Shown here piece by piece: positions 21,329 to 32,500 of a stretch of 32,500 bases of DNA (position 1 is its first letter; each line of letters begins with the position of its first letter). Below the pieces are notes generated by a model. That model saw only the letters and a list, made by a program, of their open reading frames with translations, did no database searches and was not told where the DNA came from. A program made the position numbers and the translations under genes. The DNA is from Halocaridina rubra (Eukaryota > Arthropoda > Malacostraca > Decapoda > Atyidae), in contig JAXCGZ010019173.1 of assembly GCA_037179515.1 (NCBI GenBank), forward strand, positions 1-32,500, written 5' to 3'.

Positions 21329-21414
21329 AAACACAGTTAGGTAATCACACACGCATATATATGGGAAAGAATGCCCTCTGGGTGATGATCACTGTCTTCT
21401 CTTTGTTTCAAGTC

Positions 21415-23227
<1,813 letters not shown>

Positions 23228-23313
<86 letters not shown>
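23228..23313. repeat. (TA)n microsatellite between two Tigger termini
   Basis: About 43 TA units lie between the right terminal repeat of the element at 21530-23227 and the right terminal repeat (CAGCGCTCCCTCGTTTATCG) of the reverse-strand element starting at 23314. The two 3' ends face each other across the tract. Confidence 0.97.
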
Positions 23314-23316
<3 letters not shown>

Positions 23317-25686
23317 CGCTCCCTCGTTTATCGCGGGGGTTCGGTTCCGGGACCGGCCACGATAGGTGAAAATCCGCAAAGTAGGATCACAATATACACA
23401 TAGGTATTCTACATTTATTTTTTCTTTTTTGTATAAACCCTCCCTGCACTGTTAAAGAACCACCCTTTACTTTATAAATAACAGCGTGCAAGCGTATATT
23501 TATATGAAAGTGATAGGTAAACTTACCGTGAATGAGGTGATGATGACGTGTACATACTCATATACATAGGTATTTTACATTTATTTTTACCTTTATTGTA
23601 TAAACCCTCCCTGCACTGTTAACAAACCACCCTTTACTTTATTAATAACAGCGTGCAAGCGTAAATTTATATGAACGTGATAGGTAAACTTACCGTGAAT
23701 GAGGTGATGATGACGTGTACATACTCCAAAGGAAATTATTCCACAGCCAATGACAGCTTTACGGCTGCTTTTTGCGAGAGGAGAACATGGTAATGGGGAG
23801 TTGCTGACACTGTTTCTTCTTTTGTTGGAAGATGGCCTTGTAAGGAATCATGGCATCGTTGAGAAGATTGCAGGTCACCAAACAAATCATATTATCGTCA
23901 TGTTCTTGCGAGAGTAGTTGGACTGCTTTCACATGTTCATACATGGCTGCCAGACGTTCGAGTGTAAGGCCAGGTTCTTCGACTTCTTCGTGCGTTTCCT
24001 CTAGTTGTTCTTCCTCTTCTTCGCTCGCTGATTTTGTCATTTACTCCAAGACTTCATCAGTCAAAGCCTGCGAGTGGCAGTCGATCAGTTCATTCACGTC
24101 TTCATGAGTCATATCTTTAAAGCCTTCTCCTCCTAGCAATGCATCCAACTTCACAGCTTTTGCAACAGCCGAGTTATGGACTTCGTCAGGAGCAACTCCC
24201 ATGTAGTCGTAGATGACTTCGGGCCACAATATCTTCCAGCTGGCATTGATTGTGGGTGGCTTCATCACTTTGATTGCATTCTGAATATTTTGAAGGCATG
24301 TAGCAATCATGTAGTTATGCCAGTAAGTCTTCAGTGCAAATTCTTTGGCCTCGTCCATGGCTTCAACCAGATTCGCCAGGGCATTTTGTGTGTAGAGGGC
24401 CTTGAACGCACGAATAACGCCTTGATCCATAGGCTGAATCAGTGATGTCGTATTCGGTGGCAGGAACTCTACTTGAACACCGTCATATTCGAGAATAGTT
24501 GCGTGGCCACCAGCATTATCCATCAAAAGAAGGACTTAAATTCAAGGCCTCTTTCTGCAAAATAAATTTTGACCTGAGAGATAAAGCGTTGGTGAAACCA
24601 GTCCGGTGTGAGGCTTTTCGTGATCCAGGCCTTAGGGTTATGCATCCAATACACTGGCAGCAGACTCTTATTCTTATTCTTTAAAGCCCTAGGGTTCTTT
24701 GACTTGTAGATAAGCCTGGGCTTTAACATGAAGCCCGCAGCATTCCCGCACATGATGAGGGAAATGCGGTCTTTGTGCGCTTTATATCTCGGGGCTTTAG
24801 CTTCTTCCTTGAAGAGAAAAGTGCGAGACGGCAGTCTCTTCCAAAATAAGCTAGTCTCATACATGTTAAAGACTTGCTCAGGAGCATATTTGCCTTCCTT
24901 GATAATTTTCTTGAAGTCGTTGTTCACGTAATCTTCATCTGCAGCTGTATCTGCAGAGGCAGCTTCACCATGCACCGAAACGCTCTTTAGGCCATAGCGT
25001 TTTTTAAATTTGGCGAACCATCCTTTGCAACAAACGATTGTTTCCTCGGTGGAGAATCGCTGGAGGGTCCTGGTTGTGGGTCATTGATATTTTCTTCTTT
25101 CTCATCCTCCTCACGGTCGCCACTGTCGGCGTCGAGTTCGTTTGCAGCGAATGTCTCGTACAGCTTCTTCACCTCTGTTTGTATAATATTGGTATCTAAA
25201 CTGATATTCTTCTTCCTACAATCAGCAATCCACAGGGCCAAAGCAGATTCCATCCGCACTATTATCTTATTGCGGGGTGTTACGACCCTCTTCGCTGTTT
25301 TACTAAAGGAAATTGTCGCTGTTTTCCTGATGTTTGCCTAGTCCTATTTGCTGTATCGAACAGTAGAGTCGTTGAGGTCGAAATGGCGGCCAACATCCAC
25401 GAACCTTCTTCCTTCCTTCATCATATCTAACAGTTTTACCTTTTCTGGTATGGTCAACATCTTCCTTTGCTGCTTAGGATTACTACCAGAAGCCATAGAA
25501 GATGAAGGATGCTTGGGAGGCATTGCTGAGGTTGAAAAACTAAAGTCACAAAATCACAAGCACTACATATTAAGAAGCACAACGTGAACGGCGCACACGT
25601 GAATAGACTGAACAGGAGAGACGAGACAATGGAAGACACTGGGAGAATGAGGCTTCAATCAAAAGGCCAATCAGACCCTATGATAG
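23314..25686 (-). mobile_element. Tigger (pogo-type) DNA transposon, transposase-bearing part
   Basis: Reverse-strand element with its 3' terminal repeat at 23314, followed by two units of the 169 bp subterminal repeat (about 23400-23730), transposase remnant 23759-25496, and 5' noncoding sequence to 25686. It is then interrupted by an LTR retroelement and continues at 32025. The joined flank (CAATCA...CCCTATGATA + CAGTACATACAG) matches the uninterrupted order in the related element around 3100-3160. Confidence 0.88.
23759..25496 (-). pseudogene. Tigger/pogo transposase (CENP-B/jerky-like DDE), inactivated
   Basis: Starts at the ATG at 25496: MASGSNPKQQRKMLTIPEKV, KLLDMMKEGRRFVDVGRHFD and LNDSTVRYSK, a CENP-B N-terminal helix-turn-helix. 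A second DNA-binding domain follows (ALALWIADCRKKNISLDTN... GWFAKFKKRYGL), then the DDE core: QVFNMYETSLFWKRLPSR, LMDNAGGHATILEY, LPPNTTSLIQPMDQGVIRAF, and an acidic tail. Damage: stops at 25338-25340 and 25344-25346, frameshifts near 25030 and 24540, a stop at 24041-24043, and the first catalytic Asp (family DET) replaced by Tyr (24859-24861). The second and third Asp are retained. It cuts and pastes DNA at TA sites in the family; here it is dead. Confidence 0.92.
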
Positions 25687-26101
25687 TGTCGTAAGGCATA
25701 TTAAAGATGCCTATAACTTCACAAGGCATTTCAGATATGCCTAAATGTGGCCATGATGCCCAGTGACGCCCAGACTGCCATGAGTAGCTATAAAGAGTCA
25801 GTTAGAGACCGGGCCTTGCCAGGAGCAGACGTGACGCAGCACAGCTTAGCTAGCCTCCCCCTTGGGGGCGGGAATCTGGAATTATTCGTGACAGGAACTG
25901 TAGTAATGGGAGCTCTGAGTACATATATGTAAGCTAGAAATAAATACATATAAAGAAGCAGCTGATCTATATTCACCAACCACGCTACCATAATTATAAT
26001 TTGTGTGAAATAGTAATCCCACGACAAACTGGTGTCATCAAGTGGCATTACACCACGACAAACTGGTGACACGCGGTGGAATAGTAACCTACCACTCTTC
26101 A
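25687..26101 (+). repeat. 5' LTR of noncoding LTR retroelement
   Basis: 415 bp starting TGTCGTAAGGC and ending CTTCA. It aligns without gaps to the 3' LTR at 31576-32024, except for one extra 34 bp unit there; I count about 20-25 substitutions by eye. AATAAA lies at 25939-25944 and TATAAA at 25949-25954. Near the right end are two copies of a CACGACAAACTGGTG-containing 34 bp unit. The ends are TG...CA. Confidence 0.9.
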
Positions 26102-26104
26102 TAT

Positions 26105-26122
26105 TGGTGAACAGCTCGGGAT
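26105..26122 (+). promoter_or_regulatory. Candidate tRNA primer-binding site
   Basis: TGGTGAACAGCTCGGGAT starts with TGG, complementary to a tRNA 3' CCA end, three bases after the 5' LTR. The tRNA species cannot be named from sequence alone. Confidence 0.55.
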
Positions 26123-26187
26123 CAATCCACGCCGATACTTCACCGAAGAGAAAGAAGAAAAAAAATACAGAAGAAAAAATTATATAG

Positions 26188-26595
26188 CATCTATGGAAGA
26201 AAAGTTCAAATGAAGAAACTTCTAGACGCTTACAAGCAGTGAGAGAGCGACGCCAAGAAAGTCGGAGCTCCCCCTTCACCTACAGTATCATATTACCAGA
26301 TCGAACCACTTTCCCCCGCCTCCGTATTGGCAAGGCCCCCCCCAGCAGTAAAAGTACAACGAGCGCATTCATGGACACCACCGTCACAGTGAGCCAAAGT
26401 GTGACCGTCGTTTTGAGTGAAAAAGCCCCTTACAAGAAGTACATGTCGCCGGATCCAGCCAAGAAGATGGTGATTCGTCGATTCTACGCGAGAGATGGAG
26501 AAGCTGGGGGAACCTCCTGTGCCCAGAGGGAAGAAGAACCCCCTCCTCCATTGCCTTCTGCCATGAAGTTCTTCAGGACCACCTCCTTAAAATAG
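26188..26595 (+). CDS. Open frame in LTR-element leader, unknown product
   Basis: A stop-free frame runs from the TAG at 26185 to the stop at 26593-26595. It has no early ATG, and the only internal Met candidates are from about 26371. It reads RRLQAVRERRQESRSS..., then AFMDTTVTVSQSVTVVLSEK, APYKKYMSPDPAKKMVIRRF and EEEPPPPLPSAMKFF. It has basic N-terminal and proline-rich C-terminal stretches and occupies the position where a gag gene would begin. I recognise no capsid, zinc-knuckle or protease motif. It may be a gag remnant, a small accessory protein or chance; composition and GC content differ from the AT-rich sequence downstream. Confidence 0.35.
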   Translation, partial: HLWKKSSNEETSRRLQAVRERRQESRSSPFTYSIILPDRTTFPRLRIGKAPPSSKSTTSAFMDTTVTVSQSVTVVLSEKAPYKKYMSPDPAKKMVIRRFYARDGEAGGTSCAQREEEPPPPLPSAMKFFRTTSLK

Positions 26596-26599
26596 CTAA

Positions 26600-29500
26600 G
26601 TATTTGTGATCTGTATCCAGTGAGTAATGGGACAATTATTAAAAGAAATTGAGGTCGGTGGACACCGCCATTTTATCTTGTAGTTATGCTTTGACTCAGC
26701 CAACCCGCCTATGAGGGGTGTGGCTCCTAGTAAATTAATAAAAGTAGAATTTCTGTACCTATTACTAACATGGATAATTTGCACTAATAGCTATAAGTAG
26801 TAATAAACTCCATTTTTGTTATAATTTGAAGAATATAACGAGTAATTGCATTTAAAGGGTGTTCCACTTATTTGTATTAATGCCTAAATTGAATTTTAAG
26901 AACGCGAATGTATTGATTTTAATTGAAAAATATTTAAGTACGTGTAAAATAATTTTTATATTAATTTCTTAAAGCGTAAGAAATCGAGTGATAAGATCTT
27001 TGCACCTGTTTTCAAGGTTCTTTCTTTTTTATTTTTGTTTTTTCTCTCCGCGGGAGTAATATTTTAGCGAAAGAGAGACATAAATGACAGATGTTCTTTT
27101 AATGTCATTATGATGGAGAAATTGATATTAACATACGTGTGTGGCATTTAATTTTGTAGAATAAGAAATTTTGTAATATTATTTAGATATGAGTTTTTTT
27201 TTATTTCGCGCTATGAAGACGAAAATAACAGTAAACTTGAGAGAATTTGGTCTGTGCTGGGGTAGGGGGGGTTTCTTAGTTTAACCCTAATGTATCTTAG
27301 AGGGGAGAAAGAATGGGGTCTAATAGCCGTGAGGGATACGCCTCGAGACCGCCAACAAGGTCATGCCCTCAGTAATGGAAGAAAAGGAGTTATTGTGTAG
27401 CATTAACGCACCCTTGTTGGGGTAGATAGGGACCTAGGACTGGTGAGGCAGTCATGTGACCACTCGGCCCAACCGAGATTTCACCTTTACACTATTTCAG
27501 AGTGGTAGGGGAAGGGATGGGGAATTTTACATAGACAGAAAGGGAATGCAAGTTTGAAAGTGATATAGCGAATGTGATAGAGAATGAGTATGAATGACTG
27601 GGAGTATAATGGGGGGTTGCTCTAGGGGGTGAAATCACGGAAAGCACCGTTAGGAAGCATGATTGGGGGAGTCTGCGAGGGTAGTTCCCCTGCTCCGCCG
27701 GGTCTATGTGCATGCCATATCCGAGTATATTTATGGGAGGTGATGCGCTGTTGCAATATCTATTGAGGGATATTTTTGAGAAAATTATTATCCACCTGCC
27801 CTGATATGGTTGAGATGCCAAGTTTGTTTATTTTTGTTTCGTCCCCTACTCCGCCAATGAGATTATTATTCGATTTCCGAGAATTCCAAGATGGATATTA
27901 CGTGATAAAGGACGTGAATCTATGATTGATTCTTTATTTTTATTTTTGCTAGCTGCAGTATATACATTATTTGTCCGAAGGAATATGTTAGATGGATATA
28001 TAAAATAAAACTTTGAATGTTTTAGCCATGATAATGTTTATCAAAATTATTTCAGCCTGGTCATAAAGAAAGAGTGTGAGCTGACACAAAATGACAACAA
28101 GAATGTTACACAGCCGTTTCCCGTATTTAAGAGAGCAGAAGTTGCTCCAGAAGCCAAAGGAACAGGGGAGAAAACAGCACCCACATGCGCACCCCCCGTA
28201 AAAGCTAGTCAGCCGCAGCCCTGAAGGCAAACCTTGGGCAGTATAAGAGCAGGAAAAATAAAGTAATAAAAGAGAGGGTAAAAATAAAAGTACCCAACCG
28301 TGCATAAGTATGAGCAAACAGACAGAACAGTTATATGTCGAACTTCTCCCTGTTCTGGAAGTAATTCTGTTGTATAGTAATTCAAATAAGTGAAATTCGA
28401 GATAGTTGAAGAATATATATATTTTCTGTTTTAATTGTTCCTGTACTACTCCTTACGAGATTATGAAACTTAAGCAAAATGCATTCTTTAATGTTTCAAA
28501 TGAAATATGATTTTTGTTGTTATTATTGCATACACAGAGACAGACTTCTTATATTTTTTCAGCTACCCATTTTTGTTATAGTTTTTTGTGTGAAGAAAAA
28601 TCTTTAATATCTTTATCCCTTTGATATATATTATAATTAAAGTTTTAAAAAAGATTATCTAGAGATAATTGTTGTTAATTACTATCATTGTCATGAAATT
28701 AATAATTACATTTGAGCTAATTAAGATTCTCAGAGGTTATATGTTGAGCTTTAATTTAAAATTTATAATACTTAAGTCATTATAAGACATTTGTTACGAA
28801 AAGGATATTTGTACTTTTGTTGATAGTAGTAGAGATATTGTCACATATGATTGTAATATTTTGCTTTATTTTATCAGAGATATGTTGCCTTATCGAGAGT
28901 GTGTGCTTCGACTCAGCCCTCTGATTTATAGCAAGAAAAAGATTGTCATTATAGACAAGGATGTCTATGCTATTCCAGTAAAGTCCTTTGCAATATTAAA
29001 CAGAAAGGAATGGATTTATGCTTCGATGTTTCTGCAGTTGTACACAAAATTATTATTATTTTTTTTTTTAGTTGTTAGAAAATGATCGCAGTTGCGCTCT
29101 GTCCCATTGTATAGTAGGGCAGGAAGTTAAGTCATAAAGAAGGGCCCTACAAGCGAAAATTATATATATTTTTTTAAGAAAAATATATTTAATCTCTCTC
29201 TCTCTCTCCTACCTTTCACTCTACTCTGAGACAGACATGTGCTCCTTCCGATGCTAAGAGAATGTTGCCGTCACTGATTCTTTTTTTTGTTTTTTTTCCA
29301 GTGAAGCTAGGCGATAATTGTGCCTACACTTTATTTCAGTTGATATATTGTTGCATGCTGTTATTGCATAAATACTGATAAGACATCGGTAGTACCGACT
29401 TTTGCATAAATATTTGTGCCACATATCGCAACTGTTTAGAGAATAGATAAAACGCCCATTGACGAATTGGAGAACCCGAAAGTTGCCACTTATACTCTAT

Positions 29501-31566
29501 ATATATATACATATATTATGACTGCTGGAATTCGAATAGTAGAAGAGACTATGTTAGAATGAGCATTACTATGAAATATAAGTAAAGAACTCTGTTTTAA
29601 CTTCTGAATGCCAGTCTCAGTTGTATATATATTACTATTCCTAATTTAGTATTTTTATTTTATTTTTGTTATTATTCTTATTATGATCATGATTATTAGT
29701 AATGCTATTATCATGTTGACTGTTATTGTTGCTATCTCTCAATGGCCTTTTGCTAATTATTATTCTCGCAATGCAATCAGCAGTACCCTGATGATTTGTA
29801 TCTTTCGTCTGAATTCATGCTTGACATTACTGTAGCCACTGCTAATAAGAATATTTCTTTAGTGGCTTTTCTCAGCATTTAATGATTGTTCTTTTTGATG
29901 TCTATAGTAATGTTATGTATCCGTTTCTCAGGTAAGTCCTAAGTATCTTGGAATAATAATCTAGTGGTGTAGACACATACCTTTCATTAATACCCTATTT
30001 CCAGGTAGCCCCGACCTGCAAGTTCTAAAAGTCTTTACATTTTGTTCTCTCTCAAACGAGACCTGTTGCCCATTGAATAGAGATTGCAAGCACTTGCAGT
30101 TGCAGGGGAGGCAAAGTATAGCCTCAGATTACCGATGTATGGCCATTGTTGGTACCCCGAAGTCATAGGGAACCTTTCTTACAACTGTATTAGTGACATA
30201 GGTTCAAATTTTCATCCCGAGGTCTGCTTCGAAGGTACGTGTGTATTGCAGTACTGAAGAGAAAGTCGCTGTGACGTTGCAGGTCTCCTACAGGGGTGGT
30301 CATAGTCAAGACGGGCCCGGAGGTAGGATGAAAAAGCCAGGCTGGAGGAGTTCGGAAGATGCATCGATCGCTTCCTTTTTGTCTTGCCAATCTTCGGAGG
30401 AAGAGAATTTGTGGTAGTGAACGAACCTGGGCCTGCAGTGAAGACGGTGGGGGAGTGAAAACGAGAGGTAAACATGGAGACCATTGTATAACGCCTAGCA
30501 AGAATTTCATGAGCAAGAGAGAGGAAACAGAAGTCTTTTAAAACATCTTAATAACACCTTAGAAGCCACGTAAATGAATTGATGGGATCCAAACAAAGAA
30601 AAAAAATCCCTATACATGTCCTAACATTAGTGAAAAGAGAAAGGAAGGGTATGGAAAATCCCTTACTAGTTAAATTACAAAGTATGTCCTCCCACGCATT
30701 AAATTGAAAAAAATGGGAAAGAAAATGTCCCCACCGTCTTTGACCACTGTGCGAAAAGACAATTTATATTTTTTTTTATTCATTTGCTAACTTTAAGATA
30801 CTTTTAAGCAAAAACTCAAAGAGTCTCCCTTAGATATAAGTTTTTAGAATAAGTGCCATTGATAAATTGTACAATTTGCACAAATCATAATAAGTTGTTT
30901 TCTGCCTAAATAATATCATTGTTTTGCTTAGATATTATCATTGTTTGGCTTTAGCATTATCATTGTTTGAATCATGATTTAATTTTTGTGTTCAATGAGT
31001 TTGCAGAAGAATCCACTCCTCATTAATTCTCAGGTTGAGAGGTAGTGTGCAGATTTTTGTGAAGGAAGATCATAGACGAATAGGTTTTATATTATGTTCA
31101 TTAAGTTCTCATATCAGTTTGTCCTTGAATAGTAATTGCATATTGTAATTGTGAATGTTTTTAACATTTCACTCCATAACAAATGTTGTGTTAAGAGTAT
31201 TCCCATACATCATGTCCAAATGTATTGTGTACTGTTTGATTAACGAAGTAGCTTTATTAGCCTTGTTCTTAAGTGATTTTGCCAATGCTCTCTAGCTATA
31301 TGTTGCAATTAATACGTAAGTTTGATTTTGTGATTGGGATTACAATGCTTATGATAAAGAATATACATTTCTCTGTCAGTTTTTTGCATAGTAATTGTAG
31401 TATTACTGTAATCTGTTTAGATAATTGTTTGAGATTGTAATAATTTCATAAGTCAGTTTCTTAGATAGCTCTGCCCCGTTTTTGTAAAGTAATGATAGTT
31501 AGAAAATTTTAAGGCTCTCATAGAAGTATTGATGTTTCAGTCTAATACGAGGTATTTCAGTTTGTT
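26600..31566. other. Noncoding interior of the LTR retroelement
   Basis: About 5 kb with only short frames. GC content is moderate around 27280-27760 and 30010-30530 and low elsewhere. A triple short repeat of TATCATTGTTT lies at about 30915-30975. A frame at 28861-29085 (MLYFIRDMLPYRECVLRLSP...) has no recognisable domain. No RT or integrase signature was found on either strand. Confidence 0.6.
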
Positions 31567-31575
31567 GGTGGGGAG
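31567..31575 (+). promoter_or_regulatory. Polypurine tract
   Basis: GGTGGGGAG lies directly upstream of the TGTCATAAGG start of the 3' LTR; it is the expected site for plus-strand DNA priming in LTR retroelements (one T interrupts the purines). Confidence 0.7.
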
Positions 31576-32024
31576 TGTCATAAGGCATATTAAAGATACC
31601 TATAAATTCACAAGGCATTTCAGCCATGCCTAAATGTGGCCACGATGCCCAGTGACGCCCAGTATGGCATGAGTAACTATAGTGAGTCAGTTAGAGACCG
31701 GGCCTTGCCAGGAGCAGACGTGACGCAGCACAGCTTAGCTAGCCTCCCCCTTGGGCGCGGGAATTTGTAATTATTCGTGACAGGAACTGTAGTAATGGGA
31801 GCTCTGAGTACATATATGTAAGCTAGATATAAATACATATAAAGAAGCAGCTGATCTATATTCACCAACCACGCTACCATAATTATAACTTGTGTGAAAT
31901 AGTAATCCCACGACAAACTGGTGTCATCAAGTGGAATTACACCACGACAAACTGGTGTCATCAAGTGGAATTACACCACGACAAACTGGTGACACGCGGT
32001 GGAATAGTAATCCACCATACGACA
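31576..32024 (+). repeat. 3' LTR of noncoding LTR retroelement
   Basis: 449 bp from TGTCATAAGG to CCACCATACGACA. It differs from the 5' LTR by substitutions and by a third copy of the 34 bp CACGACAAACTGGTGTCATC unit (31907-32000). Its final TACGACA is the inverse of the 5' TGTCGTA, which helps fix the ends. Confidence 0.9.
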
Positions 32025-32500
32025 ATACAGTACATACAGAAAAACAATTCTGTGATTCGTAATCTCCCACCCTTTCAGCCAATAGCATTCCATGAACTAT
32101 CTTACGTAGGTGCGACCCTCTGTGTTTTCCAAGACACCAATACAGTGTACGCTATCGTACAATATTTTACATGGTGCAGTACTGAGTTACATGTTTAAAT
32201 TTATGTTTTTTACTATTTTTTTCTGTTTTATTATTCTTAGGCTAGGAAAAAATATTTTTATCAATAAAATAATGAAAATACTGGAAATTTTAATATGTAC
32301 TAGATCACGTAAGTACGACCCTTTTCGTTTTCAAACACGCCAATACTGGTATCGTATTTCACATGGTGCAATACTGTGAGTTACATGTTTAAATTTAAGT
32401 TTTTACTATTTTTTACTGTTTTATTATTCTTAGGCTGGGAAATACTTTTTTTAATCAATGAAATAATGACAAATTAAATTTTGTCAATAATGAAAATACT
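32025..32500 (-). mobile_element. Tigger 5' noncoding side, continued after the LTR insertion
   Basis: Continues the reverse-strand Tigger of 23314-25686. It matches the reverse complement of 2880-3140 (ACAGAAAAACAATTCTGTGATTCG, CTCCCACCCTTTCAGCCAATAG). Two tandem units lie about 191 bp apart (CATGGTGCAGTACTG near 32170 and CATGGTGCAATACTG near 32361). The left terminal repeat is not reached and should lie beyond the window. Confidence 0.85.

Larger units (their letters stand above)
20197..21350 (+). mobile_element. LINE B right part: RT core, C-terminus and 3' UTR
   Basis: Continues LINE B after the LINE C insertion. It starts GGTTGGGCAGATTGC exactly as in LINE A at 15146 and runs to the family 3' end (GAAGATACGAGCTTTGGGCTC, then GTAAACACAGTTAGGTAATC and a short CA tract) near 21350. 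It is more complete than LINE A in the C-terminal region. Confidence 0.88.
25687..32024 (+). mobile_element. 6.3 kb LTR retroelement without recognisable gag-pol (LARD-like)
   Basis: Two direct LTRs (25687-26101 and 31576-32024) enclose about 5.5 kb. The 3' LTR is preceded by a polypurine tract, GGTGGGGAG (31567-31575). A TGG-starting candidate primer site (TGGTGAACAGCTCGGGA) begins 3 bp after the 5' LTR. The LTR ends are inverted (TGTCGTA and TACGACA). It is inserted in the reverse-strand Tigger element; the flanks are ATAG and ATAC, a probable 4-bp duplication with one change. No protease, RT, RNase H or integrase motif is visible in any frame, so it must use proteins from another element. 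Confidence 0.88.

Noticed and set aside
25788..26279. Reverse-strand frame also found at 31677-31964 with nearly the same peptide
   Set aside because: The two are the reverse strand of the two LTRs; their similarity comes from LTR duplication, not from protein conservation.
28861..29085. 74-codon frame in the LTR-element interior as a captured exon
   Set aside because: There is a plausible AG before it but no recognisable domain, and it ends in a poly-T-derived Leu/Phe run; treated as chance.
30190..30516. Reverse-strand 108- and 90-codon frames near 30200-30500
   Set aside because: Two overlapping frames in a moderately GC-rich patch with no motif; nothing supports translation.

Overview
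This window looks like intergenic and intronic DNA from an arthropod nuclear genome. A decapod crustacean is my best guess, from AT-rich sequence packed with (TA)n, (AAT)n, (GA)n and (CA)n tracts, CR1-group LINEs and pogo/Tigger transposons. That assignment is an inference from repeat style, because no lineage marker is present. There are no operons or bacterial features. The only recognisable host gene is a pair of short coding exons (4708-4830 and 5633-5762, + strand). They splice in phase to give an FYRC domain of the TBRG1 / trithorax-associated kind. Nearly everything else is layered transposon debris.

Layout. 1-4169 holds a ~300 bp direct repeat in two copies, a decayed CR1 C-terminal end, and Tigger-like remnants; the second remnant carries a block that looks like a decayed acidic coding repeat. 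4170-4299 is a (TA)n tract. 4700-9000 is the gene region: two FYRC exons, two opposite-facing Tigger-derived MITEs (4987-5328 and 8676-8992), a hAT-type element with a perfect 8-bp target duplication (6315-7200), and a second (TA)n tract. 9000-12460 has no gene I can support; it holds pyrimidine-rich and SSR-rich imperfect tandem duplications. 12463-21350 is a LINE nest. LINE A is broken in both ORFs and carries a tRNA-derived SINE. The 5'-truncated LINE B lies directly after it and is split by LINE C, whose endonuclease/RT frame (966 codons) is still open.

21418-32500 is a Tigger cluster: a (TA)n tract, a deletion derivative made mostly of ~169 bp tandem units (21530-23227), another (TA)n tract, then a reverse-strand Tigger with a mutated transposase (23314-25496). 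This last element is split by a 6.3 kb LTR retroelement (25687-32024) that has a good PPT, a likely PBS and near-complete LTRs but no recognisable gag or pol.

Relationships worth attention: the SINE and LINE C share a 3' hairpin and tail, which suggests a SINE/LINE mobilisation pair. The Tigger family has tandem arrays on both flanks and tends to sit against (TA)n. LINE C has an in-frame 66 bp duplication over the GDFN endonuclease motif. No wholly new coding system is evident.
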